This document shows positions 8,861 to 17,105 of a stretch of 63,360 nt of DNA, piece after piece (the stretch's first letter is position 1; each line of letters opens with the position of its first letter). Under the pieces are notes generated by a model. That model saw nothing but the letters and a program-made list of their open reading frames with translations. It made no database searches and was not told the DNA's origin. Both the position numbers and the translations under genes were made by a program. The stretch lies in assembly GCA_002083395.1 (NCBI GenBank), contig LWDH01000041.1, positions 1 to 63,360 on the forward strand, written 5' to 3'. The stretch is from Proteobacteria bacterium SG_bin4 (GTDB taxonomy: Bacteria > Pseudomonadota > Gammaproteobacteria > Burkholderiales > Nitrosomonadaceae).

Positions 8861-10702
8861 CTACGGGCGCTTTTTAAAGTATTCACGCCGGTCGATAAAT
8901 AAACTGTTTCCTGCAATTTGTTTTGCCTGATGCTTGGCGGCTGAGGCAATCGTTGAAATTTCATGATGCGAGTTAAAAATACCCGGAGTAACCAGCAGCG
9001 CTCCGATAGAAAGCGTTATCAACGGATGAAACGCGCGTTGACCTCGGCGGTCTATTGAATAATAACCGCCTTGATCACGATGAATCGGCTTAAAGTGATA
9101 CTCAATTTCATGGGAAAAACTCTTCAGTACATCGCGGCATCGTAATTCCCAATCATCGCTCTGAAACAAAATAATAAAATCATCTCCGCCGATATGTCCG
9201 ATAAAATCCCGTTCGGAAGCACACGCGCGTGTCAGCAAGCTGCCGGTCGTCTGGATTACCTCATCGCCCTTCCGGTAACCGTAAATATCATTGAAAGGCT
9301 TAAATGCATCCAGATCGCAATAGCACACACAAAAGCTGACATGATTCTCCAGCAACCGGTCGATGTGCTCATCAATCGGCACGTTACCCGGAAGCAGGGT
9401 CAGCGGATTGGCGTAGCGCGCGGCAGTAATTTGCAATTGCGTGATCTCGCGCATCAAATCGTGGCCGGTTCCCATGCCCAGGTACTGCCCTTGATCGGTA
9501 ATAATAAAGCCATTGGATAAATGGCGCTGCCCGGCCGCCACCATTGCAGCACTCAGTTCCTGCAGGCTAATATTCTTGTCCACTATCAGCGGCGCTTCAT
9601 CCATGAAAAGCGTGCAGGATTTCTTACCGTAAAGCTCACGCCAGTATGGTCGCGCAAAAGCATCGATCAAACGGTTGCGGGTGATGATACCCGTTGGCAC
9701 GCCATCTCTGACGACCGGCAATGATTCCAGTAAGGATGAATCGCTAAAACGCCGGTACACTTCATCGTTGTCCATTTCCGGGGTGGCGGGAAGCACGATG
9801 CGCAGCAACCTCATGGTCGCCAAGGATTTCTGCATCACGCTATTTTTTCTGGGATACACCGAAATACCATTGTGTTGAATGCTATGCGCCACTTCCATCG
9901 GCACAAGCTTGGCCGGATCGGCATTAGGCCTGGCAATGTAATAACCTTGCCCGTATAAAATGCCGAGATCCTTAACGATCATTAACTCTGCATGCGTTTC
10001 GATACCTTCGGCGATGATCTGGGTATTCGAGTTCTCAGCAATTTGCTGAATGGAACGGACAAATTGCAGCTTGATCGGATCCTGGTTGATGTTCTGTATG
10101 AAATGCTGATCAACTTTGACGTATTCCGGACGAAGTTCGAACCATAACCGGAGACTGGAAAAACCTTCGCCCAGATCGTCGATGGCAATTTCCAGCCCAA
10201 GTGAGCGGTAATGCCGCACTGCTCCCAGCAGCAAAGAATAATCATAGGCCGGCTGATTCTCCGTTAATTCGATTACGATCCGGTGCGGTTCCAGACCTAT
10301 CGAACGCATCACCTCGAGAGTTTCGCCGTTTTGGAAATTCGTATCCAGCAAACACTCCGGACTCACATTCAGAAATAGTTTACCCTGAAGCTGCAACCGC
10401 ACAAACGCTTCCATCGTAACCTGACGGCATAAACGTTCCAGCTCGGCCAACATACCAAATTGACTAGCCGCTCTAAACAGGCTCAGGGGAGAATGCAATG
10501 AACTGTTCGAGGGACCGCGTATCAACCCTTCGTAAGCGAAAATTTCGCCGCTAGACATGGAAATAATCGGTTGAAAATTTGCGGTAAGCTGACGCTGCTC
10601 AATGACTCCAACCAATTGCAAGAAAATCTCACTTCGGCTGGATTCGATTACTGTGCCCGCAGTAATATCTTTCGTTGACGATTTTCTAACTTCACATTCC
10701 AT
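8861..10702 (-). CDS. EAL - CBS pair - GGDEF cyclic-di-GMP protein
   Basis: A three-part signalling protein. The EAL phosphodiesterase domain comes first: EGLIRGP in place of EALIR, then IELTEN, IDDLGEGFSS, VKVDQHF, IIAEGIET and GQGYYIARP. Two CBS-type ligand-sensing repeats follow (about 290-430 of this start), then a C-terminal GGDEF domain with GGDDF in the active loop. The EAL-GGDEF order is the reverse of the common fusion. Key acidic residues are present in both domains, so either activity is possible. An in-frame GTG at 10807 would add 35 residues without domain character; I prefer the ATG at 10702, which has an AGAAG just upstream. The gene follows the pyruvate-kinase-like gene in the pst transcript. 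Confidence 0.9.
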   Translation of the reverse strand: MECEVRKSSTKDITAGTVIESSRSEIFLQLVGVIEQRQLTANFQPIISMSSGEIFAYEGLIRGPSNSSLHSPLSLFRAASQFGMLAELERLCRQVTMEAFVRLQLQGKLFLNVSPECLLDTNFQNGETLEVMRSIGLEPHRIVIELTENQPAYDYSLLLGAVRHYRSLGLEIAIDDLGEGFSSLRLWFELRPEYVKVDQHFIQNINQDPIKLQFVRSIQQIAENSNTQIIAEGIETHAELMIVKDLGILYGQGYYIARPNADPAKLVPMEVAHSIQHNGISVYPRKNSVMQKSLATMRLLRIVLPATPEMDNDEVYRRFSDSSLLESLPVVRDGVPTGIITRNRLIDAFARPYWRELYGKKSCTLFMDEAPLIVDKNISLQELSAAMVAAGQRHLSNGFIITDQGQYLGMGTGHDLMREITQLQITAARYANPLTLLPGNVPIDEHIDRLLENHVSFCVCYCDLDAFKPFNDIYGYRKGDEVIQTTGSLLTRACASERDFIGHIGGDDFIILFQSDDWELRCRDVLKSFSHEIEYHFKPIHRDQGGYYSIDRRGQRAFHPLITLSIGALLVTPGIFNSHHEISTIASAAKHQAKQIAGNSLFIDRREYFKKRP

Positions 10703-10819
10703 AACACTTCTGATTAAAGAATTCCTGCCGGCAACACTAACAAAGCCGAATGACTTTTTTATTACAATCCAATCAGTGTCAGCCTTGCTGCACGATGCAA
10801 AAAACACTGACAGCGCTGA

Positions 10820-12709
10820 TTACCAATGCAAGCGCCGTAATAGCGAACTTTTTTTCTGTTGATGGGACTGCATGCGATGCAAGATGTCATCCAGCGATTG
10901 AATGGCTTTAATGATATGCGCTCCCTTGTTCAGCATCACGCATTCGGAACGCTCGCCCATGGCCGCATCGGATATTTCCGCGCGGCTGGGTTTGCCGGTT
11001 TTGGATAATCCTTCCAGAACCTGGGTCGCCCAAATTACCGGCAAATGCGCGCCTTCCGCTAACCACAGGATTTCCTCCTGCATCTCCGCCAGTCTTTCGT
11101 AACCGCATTCCACCGCCAGGTCGCCGCGCGCAATCATCAAACCGGCATTGTCCGAACGCAGCAATGTCAATAATAATCCCGGCAAATTCTCAAAAGCGGC
11201 TCGTGTTTCCACTTTCAGAACAATCCCGAGTTTTTTGCCGGCTTTCAACCGTTGCAAATGTTCTTGCAATTGTGAAATATCGGACGGCTGTCTGACAAAT
11301 GACAATCCGACCATATCCGCATGCTGCGCGACAAATTCCAGGTGCTCGATGTCGTGTGCGGTCAATCCGCTTAACGCTAATTGACTATCCGGCAGGTTAA
11401 TGCCTTTATCGGCGAGCAGTTTCTCTCCACTTTCTCGTGCCTGGGTGATTTCCACTACCAATTTCTGCATACAAACGCTGCGGATGATTCCGCCGATTCT
11501 ACCGTCATCGATTAAGATACGTTCTCCAGGCTGCAAGGTCTGAAATACTTCCGGCAGCGTGCAAGCAATGCTGGCCGGTTGCAACAGATGTCCATTAACA
11601 TCGAATTGCGCGGGCCTTCCCGGCGATTGTTCGCGCGTGATGACCAAGCTATCGCCGGTATGCAAGCGAATGGTTTCAGGCATAGACGGTAATGCCCCAA
11701 CCATACCGGTATATCCTGCACGGCGCGCATGCCCGGATGCCGACAGCCGCAACAAGCTAAGTGTCGTGCCGGGCTTGAGATACACCGTTTGATAAGATTC
11801 CGCCCAGCACCCCCTGCCAATTTTATCAATTACCCGCAAGGTTCTTACCGAGCCCCTGGCATCGGTTAATTCGATGACATCGCGTTTCTTAACATTCGCC
11901 AGCCAGTCACCCTGCACGGGTACGCTGGCATCGGCCTCAGCCGCCTGCATCGAATCACCATCGATTTCCGGATAGAGCCAAATTCTCGCCGGAAAAGTAA
12001 CTTTTCCGTAGATATCGCGCTGCGGCTTCCATTTCAACACCGGCGGTCCGTTGGCAATGCTTCCGGTGCGTAACTTGGGTCCCCCCAAATCCATCAGAAT
12101 CCGGCACGGCTTCCCGGTTTCACGGTGCGCCTGATGGATTTTCTCGATCATGCGCAACCAAACTTCCGGCGAATCATGCGCACAATTGATTCGCGCGCAA
12201 TCCATGCCGTTGACCAGCATTTCCTTGATCAAGGAATAATCGTTGGCGGTTTCCGCAGGCAACGTCACCAAAATGCGAACCCTGCGATGCGCCGGGGGCT
12301 TGCCGAATAATTGGTTGGTATTGCTTTCCAGCTTGGTGATATCTTCCGTTGTTTCAACAGGTGCGCAAATATTGGCGATCGATTGCTTCCCAAGAAGACA
12401 GTCGAGCAGATTGATAATGGCGTTCAGATGCGACAACACATGCGATTCCATGCGGCCCAGCGATGACAATCCGACCTTCGCCAGCCGCGCCTGCAAATCC
12501 CGCATATCCCGGCGTCTCAAACCGAGATAATGAATCAGGTTGATCGCATCCTTTTGATGCAGCGGACTGATCTGCCGTAATTGCGGCGCATAATGTTGTT
12601 CGATGTCTTTCAGCTCATCCTTCAAAGCTTCAAGTTCGGTCAACAAGCCGGCAAACGGCTGTAATCCCATATCATCCTGATCTTGTGCTCTTGATTGATG
12701 CTTGATCAT
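10820..12709 (-). CDS. Divergent pyruvate-kinase-like protein
   Basis: A 629-residue protein with the pyruvate kinase barrel but unusual ends. Residues 1-130 are a helical, charged extension not found in standard enzymes. The barrel has ARINCAH (172-178), MDLGGPKLRTG (206-216), KGINLPDS, the catalytic-lysine strand LKVE (K499), the metal-site strand IARGDLAVE, and the proton-transfer threonine in ATQVLEG (T562). After SRAEISDAA the usual MLSGET motif is replaced by MLNKGAH, and the C-terminal allosteric domain is missing. Canonical enzymes convert phosphoenolpyruvate plus ADP to pyruvate plus ATP; whether this one does so is open. It starts 44 bases after pstB and ends 12 bases before the EAL gene start region, so it is probably part of the pst transcript. 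Confidence 0.85.
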   Translation of the reverse strand: MIKHQSRAQDQDDMGLQPFAGLLTELEALKDELKDIEQHYAPQLRQISPLHQKDAINLIHYLGLRRRDMRDLQARLAKVGLSSLGRMESHVLSHLNAIINLLDCLLGKQSIANICAPVETTEDITKLESNTNQLFGKPPAHRRVRILVTLPAETANDYSLIKEMLVNGMDCARINCAHDSPEVWLRMIEKIHQAHRETGKPCRILMDLGGPKLRTGSIANGPPVLKWKPQRDIYGKVTFPARIWLYPEIDGDSMQAAEADASVPVQGDWLANVKKRDVIELTDARGSVRTLRVIDKIGRGCWAESYQTVYLKPGTTLSLLRLSASGHARRAGYTGMVGALPSMPETIRLHTGDSLVITREQSPGRPAQFDVNGHLLQPASIACTLPEVFQTLQPGERILIDDGRIGGIIRSVCMQKLVVEITQARESGEKLLADKGINLPDSQLALSGLTAHDIEHLEFVAQHADMVGLSFVRQPSDISQLQEHLQRLKAGKKLGIVLKVETRAAFENLPGLLLTLLRSDNAGLMIARGDLAVECGYERLAEMQEEILWLAEGAHLPVIWATQVLEGLSKTGKPSRAEISDAAMGERSECVMLNKGAHIIKAIQSLDDILHRMQSHQQKKSSLLRRLHW

Positions 12710-12723
12710 GAATCAATTATTTC

Positions 12724-12745
12724 ACTGACAGTTCGAGTGACAGTC
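12724..12745 (-). promoter_or_regulatory. Tandem CTGTCA repeats before the pyruvate-kinase-like gene
   Basis: On the minus strand, CTGTCA occurs twice (plus-strand TGACAG at 12726-12731 and 12738-12743) with a 12-base period, inside the 44-base gap between pstB and the next gene. CTGTCA is the Pho-box half-site, but the consensus period is 11, so this is off by one. It may be a degenerate internal Pho site or chance. Confidence 0.3.
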
Positions 12746-12753
12746 CCGATGCA

Positions 12754-13626
12754 TTAGCCGAACTTGCCGGTAATATAATCTTCCGTCGCTTTCTGCTTAG
12801 GCGTGGTAAAAATCGTATCGGTATCGCCAAATTCGATCAGCTCGCCCAGATACATATAGGCGGTATAGTCGGAAACGCGTGCGGCCTGTTGCATATTGTG
12901 GGTAACAATGGCGATGGTGTAGTCTTGCTTAAGCTGGAATATCAGATCTTCGATATGCGCAGTCGAAATCGGATCCAGCGCCGAAGTTGGTTCGTCCAGC
13001 AGCACCACTTCGGGTTTCACGGCAATGGCGCGGGCGATGCACAAGCGTTGCTGCTGGCCGCCGGAAAGGCTGATGCCGCTGTGATCCAGCTTGTCTTTCA
13101 CTTCATCCCAAAGCGCGGCCTTTTGCAATGCCCATTCCACGCGCTCCATCATTTCGTTGCGGTTTAGACTTTCGTACAACTTGACGCCGAATGCGACATT
13201 ATCGTAAATGGACATCGGAAAAGGTGTCGGCTTTTGAAAAACCATCCCCATGCGCGCGCGCAACATATTGATATCCTGCTTGTTGTCGAGAATATTCAAC
13301 CCGTCTACGATAATTTCGCCTTGCGCGACTTGCCCGGGATATAACTGATACATCCGGTTTAAAGTCCTTAGCAGCGTTGATTTACCGCAACCGGAGGGGC
13401 CGATGAAAGCGGTCACCTTTTTTTCCAGAATATTCATTTTGATGGACTTCAGCGCATGCTGCTTGCCATAGAAAAAGTTTAAATCGTTGATGATCACTTT
13501 GACATCCGCATCGCCGGTAGGACTAGCCGTTATCCCTTGCTTCAATGTTGCGGCGGCATTTATCTGCGAAGCATCGGATGATCCGAACAATTTACTATCG
13601 AACATGATTTCTTGATTTATCATCAT
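12754..13626 (-). CDS. pstB: Phosphate ABC transporter ATP-binding protein PstB
   Basis: A 290-residue ABC ATPase. Walker A GPSGCGKST at 76-84, Q-loop MVFQKPTPFP, signature LSGGQQQRLCIARA, Walker B VVLLDEPTSALDP and the H-switch histidine in VTHN are all intact. The FQKP-TPFPMSIYDN stretch and overall match are typical of PstB. It powers high-affinity phosphate uptake by PstSCA at the inner membrane and, with PhoU in many bacteria, takes part in PhoR/PhoB signalling; no phoU is visible nearby. The N-terminus is about 30 residues longer than the minimal family, so a later start is possible. It follows pstA directly. Confidence 0.97.
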   Translation of the reverse strand: MMINQEIMFDSKLFGSSDASQINAAATLKQGITASPTGDADVKVIINDLNFFYGKQHALKSIKMNILEKKVTAFIGPSGCGKSTLLRTLNRMYQLYPGQVAQGEIIVDGLNILDNKQDINMLRARMGMVFQKPTPFPMSIYDNVAFGVKLYESLNRNEMMERVEWALQKAALWDEVKDKLDHSGISLSGGQQQRLCIARAIAVKPEVVLLDEPTSALDPISTAHIEDLIFQLKQDYTIAIVTHNMQQAARVSDYTAYMYLGELIEFGDTDTIFTTPKQKATEDYITGKFG

Positions 13627-13691
13627 AAAAGTCTTTCATAGTGAGTGAATCAGTAGTCTTGCGGCACTCCGGCAACGCCCATTACCGGGTG

Positions 13692-14540
13692 TTATCCTCG
13701 CAGCACCTGTTTGCGCAAAAAGAATCGCGCAATGATATTCAGGCCCAGCACGCTCAACGTAATCAATAGCGCCCCGGCCCAAGCCAATTCCTGCCAGGAT
13801 TCATACGGACTCATGGCAAACTGAAAAATCACCACCGGCAAATTTGCCATCGGCTGATTCATATCCGCGCTCCAAAACTGATTATTCAGCGCGGTAAAAA
13901 GCAGCGGAGCCGTTTCCCCGCTAATACGCGCAACCGCCAGCAATACGCCGGTCAATATCCCGACTTGCGATGCCCGCCAGGTTACCAGCGTTACCACTTT
14001 CCACTGTGGCGCGCCCAGCGCGGCGGCGGCTTCGCGCAGGCTATCCGGAACCAGCCGCAGCATATCCTCGGTGGTACGCACAACCACCGGAATAACGATC
14101 AGCGATAAGGCCAGCGCTCCGGCCCACCCGGAGAAATGCCCCACTTTCGCCACATAAACGGTGTAAACGAACAACCCGATCACGATCGACGGCGCCGATA
14201 GCAAAATATCGTTTACAAACCGCGTGCTTGATGCCAGCCAGCCTTTTTGGCCAAATTCGGCCAGGTAGGTGCCAGCCAGTATTCCGATGGGCGTGCCGAT
14301 CATGGTAGCCAGCGTTACCATCATCAAACTGCCGGCAATGGCATTCAGCAAACCGCCGCTGCTGCCGGGCGCCGGTGTCATCTCGGTAAACAATACCGTG
14401 CTGATGCCATCGAAGCCCTTGCCAAACAGTGTTACTAAAATCCAGGATAACCAGAACAAGCCGAAAATCATGGCCAACACCGAACAGGTCAGATGAAACG
14501 CATTGATCATGCGCCGCCGGGTATAGATGGGAATCTTCAT
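13692..14540 (-). CDS. pstA: Phosphate ABC transporter permease PstA
   Basis: A 282-residue inner-membrane permease with about six hydrophobic segments. The binding-protein-dependent transport signature appears as LREAAAALGAPQWKVVTLV (about residues 167-185), the EAA loop that contacts PstB. MTPAPGSSGGLLNAI near residue 50 is characteristic of PstA. It forms the phosphate channel as a heterodimer with PstC. The gene starts 10 bases after pstC and is in the same transcript as pstS-pstC-pstB. Confidence 0.96.
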   Translation of the reverse strand: MKIPIYTRRRMINAFHLTCSVLAMIFGLFWLSWILVTLFGKGFDGISTVLFTEMTPAPGSSGGLLNAIAGSLMMVTLATMIGTPIGILAGTYLAEFGQKGWLASSTRFVNDILLSAPSIVIGLFVYTVYVAKVGHFSGWAGALALSLIVIPVVVRTTEDMLRLVPDSLREAAAALGAPQWKVVTLVTWRASQVGILTGVLLAVARISGETAPLLFTALNNQFWSADMNQPMANLPVVIFQFAMSPYESWQELAWAGALLITLSVLGLNIIARFFLRKQVLRG

Positions 14541-14550
14541 GAAGTCTCTT

Positions 14551-15489
14551 TTAAGCAGTGATGCCTTCGCGTTTTTTCAGTTGCATCAACATCAATTTAG
14601 AACACGCCAGCACCACAAATGTGATGACAAACAGTATCAATCCGAGCGCAATCAATGCCGAGGTATAAAGCTCACCATCGGCTTCAGTAAATTCATTCGC
14701 CAGCGCCGAAGCAATACTGTTCCCCGGCATGAACAATGAAGCATGCAGTTGATGAGCGTTACCGATCACGAATGTAACCGCCATGGTTTCACCCAGGGCC
14801 CGCCCCAATCCCAGCATGATGCCGCCGATGACGCCGGATTTGGTATAGGGCAAGACAATATTCCACAGCACTTCCCAAGTAGTGGCACCGAATGCATACG
14901 CAGACTCCTTCAGCATCGGCGGCACGATTTCGAAGACGTCGCGCATCACCGCCGCAATAAATGGAATCACCATAATGGCCAGGATGATTCCCGCAGTCAG
15001 CATGCCGATTCCCATGAAGGCGCCTTCAAATAACAATCCAATTCCGGGTAAATGCCCCAATGTTTCCTGCAGCCATGGCTGGGCCGTCGCTGCAAAGAAC
15101 GGAGCGAACACGAACAGCCCCCACATGCCGTAAATGATGCTGGGAATGCCGGCCAGCAATTCGATCGCGGTGCCCAACGGACGCCGCAGCCACAGCGGCG
15201 ATAACTCGGTCAGAAACAACGCAATCCCGAAGCTTACCGGAATGCCGATGGCCAGCGCGATAATCGAGGTAATTACGGTACCGACGATCGGCACCAATGC
15301 TCCGAAACGCTCAGCGACAGGATTCCAATCCGAGCTGGTGATAAATCCAGGACCAAAAACCTTCAGTGCCGGCATGCTGCCCATGATCAAGGAAATAATG
15401 AGCGCTACCAGCAACACCAATACGATCACGGTAAAAAACCAGGTCGTTTTGCGGAATATCGCATCCCAAAGCCGCTGTTTGGTTAACAT
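14551..15489 (-). CDS. pstC: Phosphate ABC transporter permease PstC
   Basis: An inner-membrane permease of about 312 residues from the ATG at 15489, close to the usual PstC length. An in-frame ATG at 15534 would add 15 residues with no support. It has about six membrane spans, the EAA loop LKESAYAFGATTWEVLWNIV, and the PstC-typical ELLAGIPSIIYGMWGLFVFAP stretch spread over positions around 120-140. It pairs with PstA. The order pstS-pstC-pstA-pstB is the standard one. Confidence 0.95.
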   Translation of the reverse strand: MLTKQRLWDAIFRKTTWFFTVIVLVLLVALIISLIMGSMPALKVFGPGFITSSDWNPVAERFGALVPIVGTVITSIIALAIGIPVSFGIALFLTELSPLWLRRPLGTAIELLAGIPSIIYGMWGLFVFAPFFAATAQPWLQETLGHLPGIGLLFEGAFMGIGMLTAGIILAIMVIPFIAAVMRDVFEIVPPMLKESAYAFGATTWEVLWNIVLPYTKSGVIGGIMLGLGRALGETMAVTFVIGNAHQLHASLFMPGNSIASALANEFTEADGELYTSALIALGLILFVITFVVLACSKLMLMQLKKREGITA

Positions 15490-15602
15490 TGCATAAAATC
15501 TATTATTAAAACTACCGTTATACTCACATTGCAATCTTGGTATAAGTATCAGCCTTCAAAGCAAAATCGCAAACCCGCTTGCCACTGCTATCGCACTGAC
15601 TA

Positions 15603-16646
15603 TCACCGTCCACCGGGGTAAATAATCTGCCCATCTTTTCCTTTCACATTAGCTGTCCAGGATTCTTTTATCCGGCTCACAACATCGTCTGGCAACGGAA
15701 TGTAATCAAGATCGAGCGCCATGGAACCGCCAGAGGTATATCCCCATTCGAAAAATTTCAGCACCGCCAGCGCCTGCCCCGGTTTTTTCTGAATTTTGTG
15801 CATTAATACAAAGGTGGCGCCGGTGATCGGCCAGCTTTCCAAACCCGGTTTGTTCGTGAGGATTTCATAAAACCCGGCGTTATCCCATTGCGCATTGGCT
15901 GCGGCAGCTCTGAAATTTTCCTCTGTGGGGATCACAAAAGCACCGTCCAGATTCTGCAGTTGCACAAAATTCATGCGGCTTTGCTTAACATAAGCCGCTT
16001 CGACATAGCCGATCGAATTTTTAATCTGCTTGACGAAATTAGCGACGCCTTCATTACCTTTACCACCGGTGCCTATCGGCCACGACACGGAAACATCCGC
16101 GCCCACCTTCTCTTTCCATGCCGGACTTACTTTGCTCAAGTAATCGGTAAACAAAAAAGTCGTGCCGGAACCATCAGCCCGATGCACCACGGCAATATTG
16201 CTCGCAGGCAGGTTGAGCCCGGTATTCAGATTCGCAATGGCGGGATCATTCCAGCGCTTGATTTTCCCAAGAAATATATCGGCCAGCACCGCGCCGGTTA
16301 ATTTCAATTGACCTGCCTGGACGCCCTCCAGGTTAATGACCGGCACAACACCGCCGAGAACCGTCGGGAACTGTATCAATCCGGATTTTTCCAGTTCTTC
16401 CGGCGGCAGCGGTTTATCCGATGCGCCGAAGTCGACTGTCCCGGCTTTGATTTGCTTGATACCGCCGCCGGAACCGATGGATTGATAATTCATCCGGACG
16501 CCGGTTGCTTTATGGTAGGCATCCGCCCACTTGGCATAAACCGGGTAAGGAAATGTCGCGCCCGCACCGGTAATGTCGGCCGCACCCGCGCCAGACGCAA
16601 ATAACAAAGCGGTTGCAAACAATAGGACATTGACCGGAAATTTCAT
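15603..16646 (-). CDS. pstS: Phosphate-binding periplasmic protein PstS
   Basis: A 347-residue periplasmic phosphate receptor. A signal peptide (residues 1-22, cleaving after ASGAGA) precedes the mature start ADITGAGATFPYPVYAKW. The phosphate-site motifs SIGSGGGIKQI (about 57-67), FGASDKPL and the RADGSGTTF loop (about 153-161) are intact. It captures phosphate and hands it to PstC/PstA. A GAGGAGAAG ribosome binding site lies just before the ATG. It is the first gene of the pst operon, preceded by a Pho box. Its first codons and whole leader reappear as a second copy at about 24.7-25.06 kb. Confidence 0.97.
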   Translation of the reverse strand: MKFPVNVLLFATALLFASGAGAADITGAGATFPYPVYAKWADAYHKATGVRMNYQSIGSGGGIKQIKAGTVDFGASDKPLPPEELEKSGLIQFPTVLGGVVPVINLEGVQAGQLKLTGAVLADIFLGKIKRWNDPAIANLNTGLNLPASNIAVVHRADGSGTTFLFTDYLSKVSPAWKEKVGADVSVSWPIGTGGKGNEGVANFVKQIKNSIGYVEAAYVKQSRMNFVQLQNLDGAFVIPTEENFRAAAANAQWDNAGFYEILTNKPGLESWPITGATFVLMHKIQKKPGQALAVLKFFEWGYTSGGSMALDLDYIPLPDDVVSRIKESWTANVKGKDGQIIYPGGR

Positions 16647-16925
16647 ACCTTCTTCTCCTCTGAGCTATCAGTGAATGGAATTCGAATGAAATGAAATAGT
16701 AACCCGCTGATGTGACAAATTGATGACGTTCACATTGCAATGCAATTCCCCTCAACGGCTGCCAGCAAGAAGCTGGCTGGGAAGTGCGGTAAGGGAGGTA
16801 AAAAAACCCAATTCAACACGCCCACGATCTCCAGGATCGTTGTGACGCTTTTTACTGCCAAAGCGCTTGGGTCAAGCGATTATCGATTTACATAGAAGGG
16901 AGCGTAGTGCTTTATAAGCAACAAA
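16599..16925. repeat. Duplicated pst leader, copy A
   Basis: This segment, from codon 16 of pstS through its promoter to about 16925, is repeated at about 24719-25060 with roughly 85-90% identity by eye and small indels. Both copies keep the pstS start and ribosome binding site, the Pho box, the -10, and a perfect GCCAGC / GCTGGC stem-loop (16763-16779 here). They also share a second hairpin near 16825-16841. See the copy B entry and the chimeric microgene. Confidence 0.85.
16696..16728 (-). promoter_or_regulatory. Pho box and -10 element of the pst operon
   Basis: Read on the minus strand, GTCAT-N6-GTCAC (16712-16727) gives two half-sites with the 11-base period of the PhoB consensus, about 14 of 18 consensus bases. 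Ten bases downstream sits TACTAT (16696-16701), well placed as a -10 hexamer, with the Pho box replacing the -35. This is the classic architecture of a PhoB-activated promoter, so induction by phosphate starvation is likely. Confidence 0.72.
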
Positions 16926-17105
16926 ACGCTATATGGAATTGCTTTTCATCAGCAGCAGCTTGTCTCATTAAAGCGTCTGATGATCTGCGACAAGGAAGCC
17001 GTGTCTGACTTATGGATTTATCCACCATAATGTCACACAAGCGGTAAATAGAAACCAGGTCACTCATTGGCGCCCCGTGGCTTTTCCAGGCAGAGATAAC
17101 GATAC

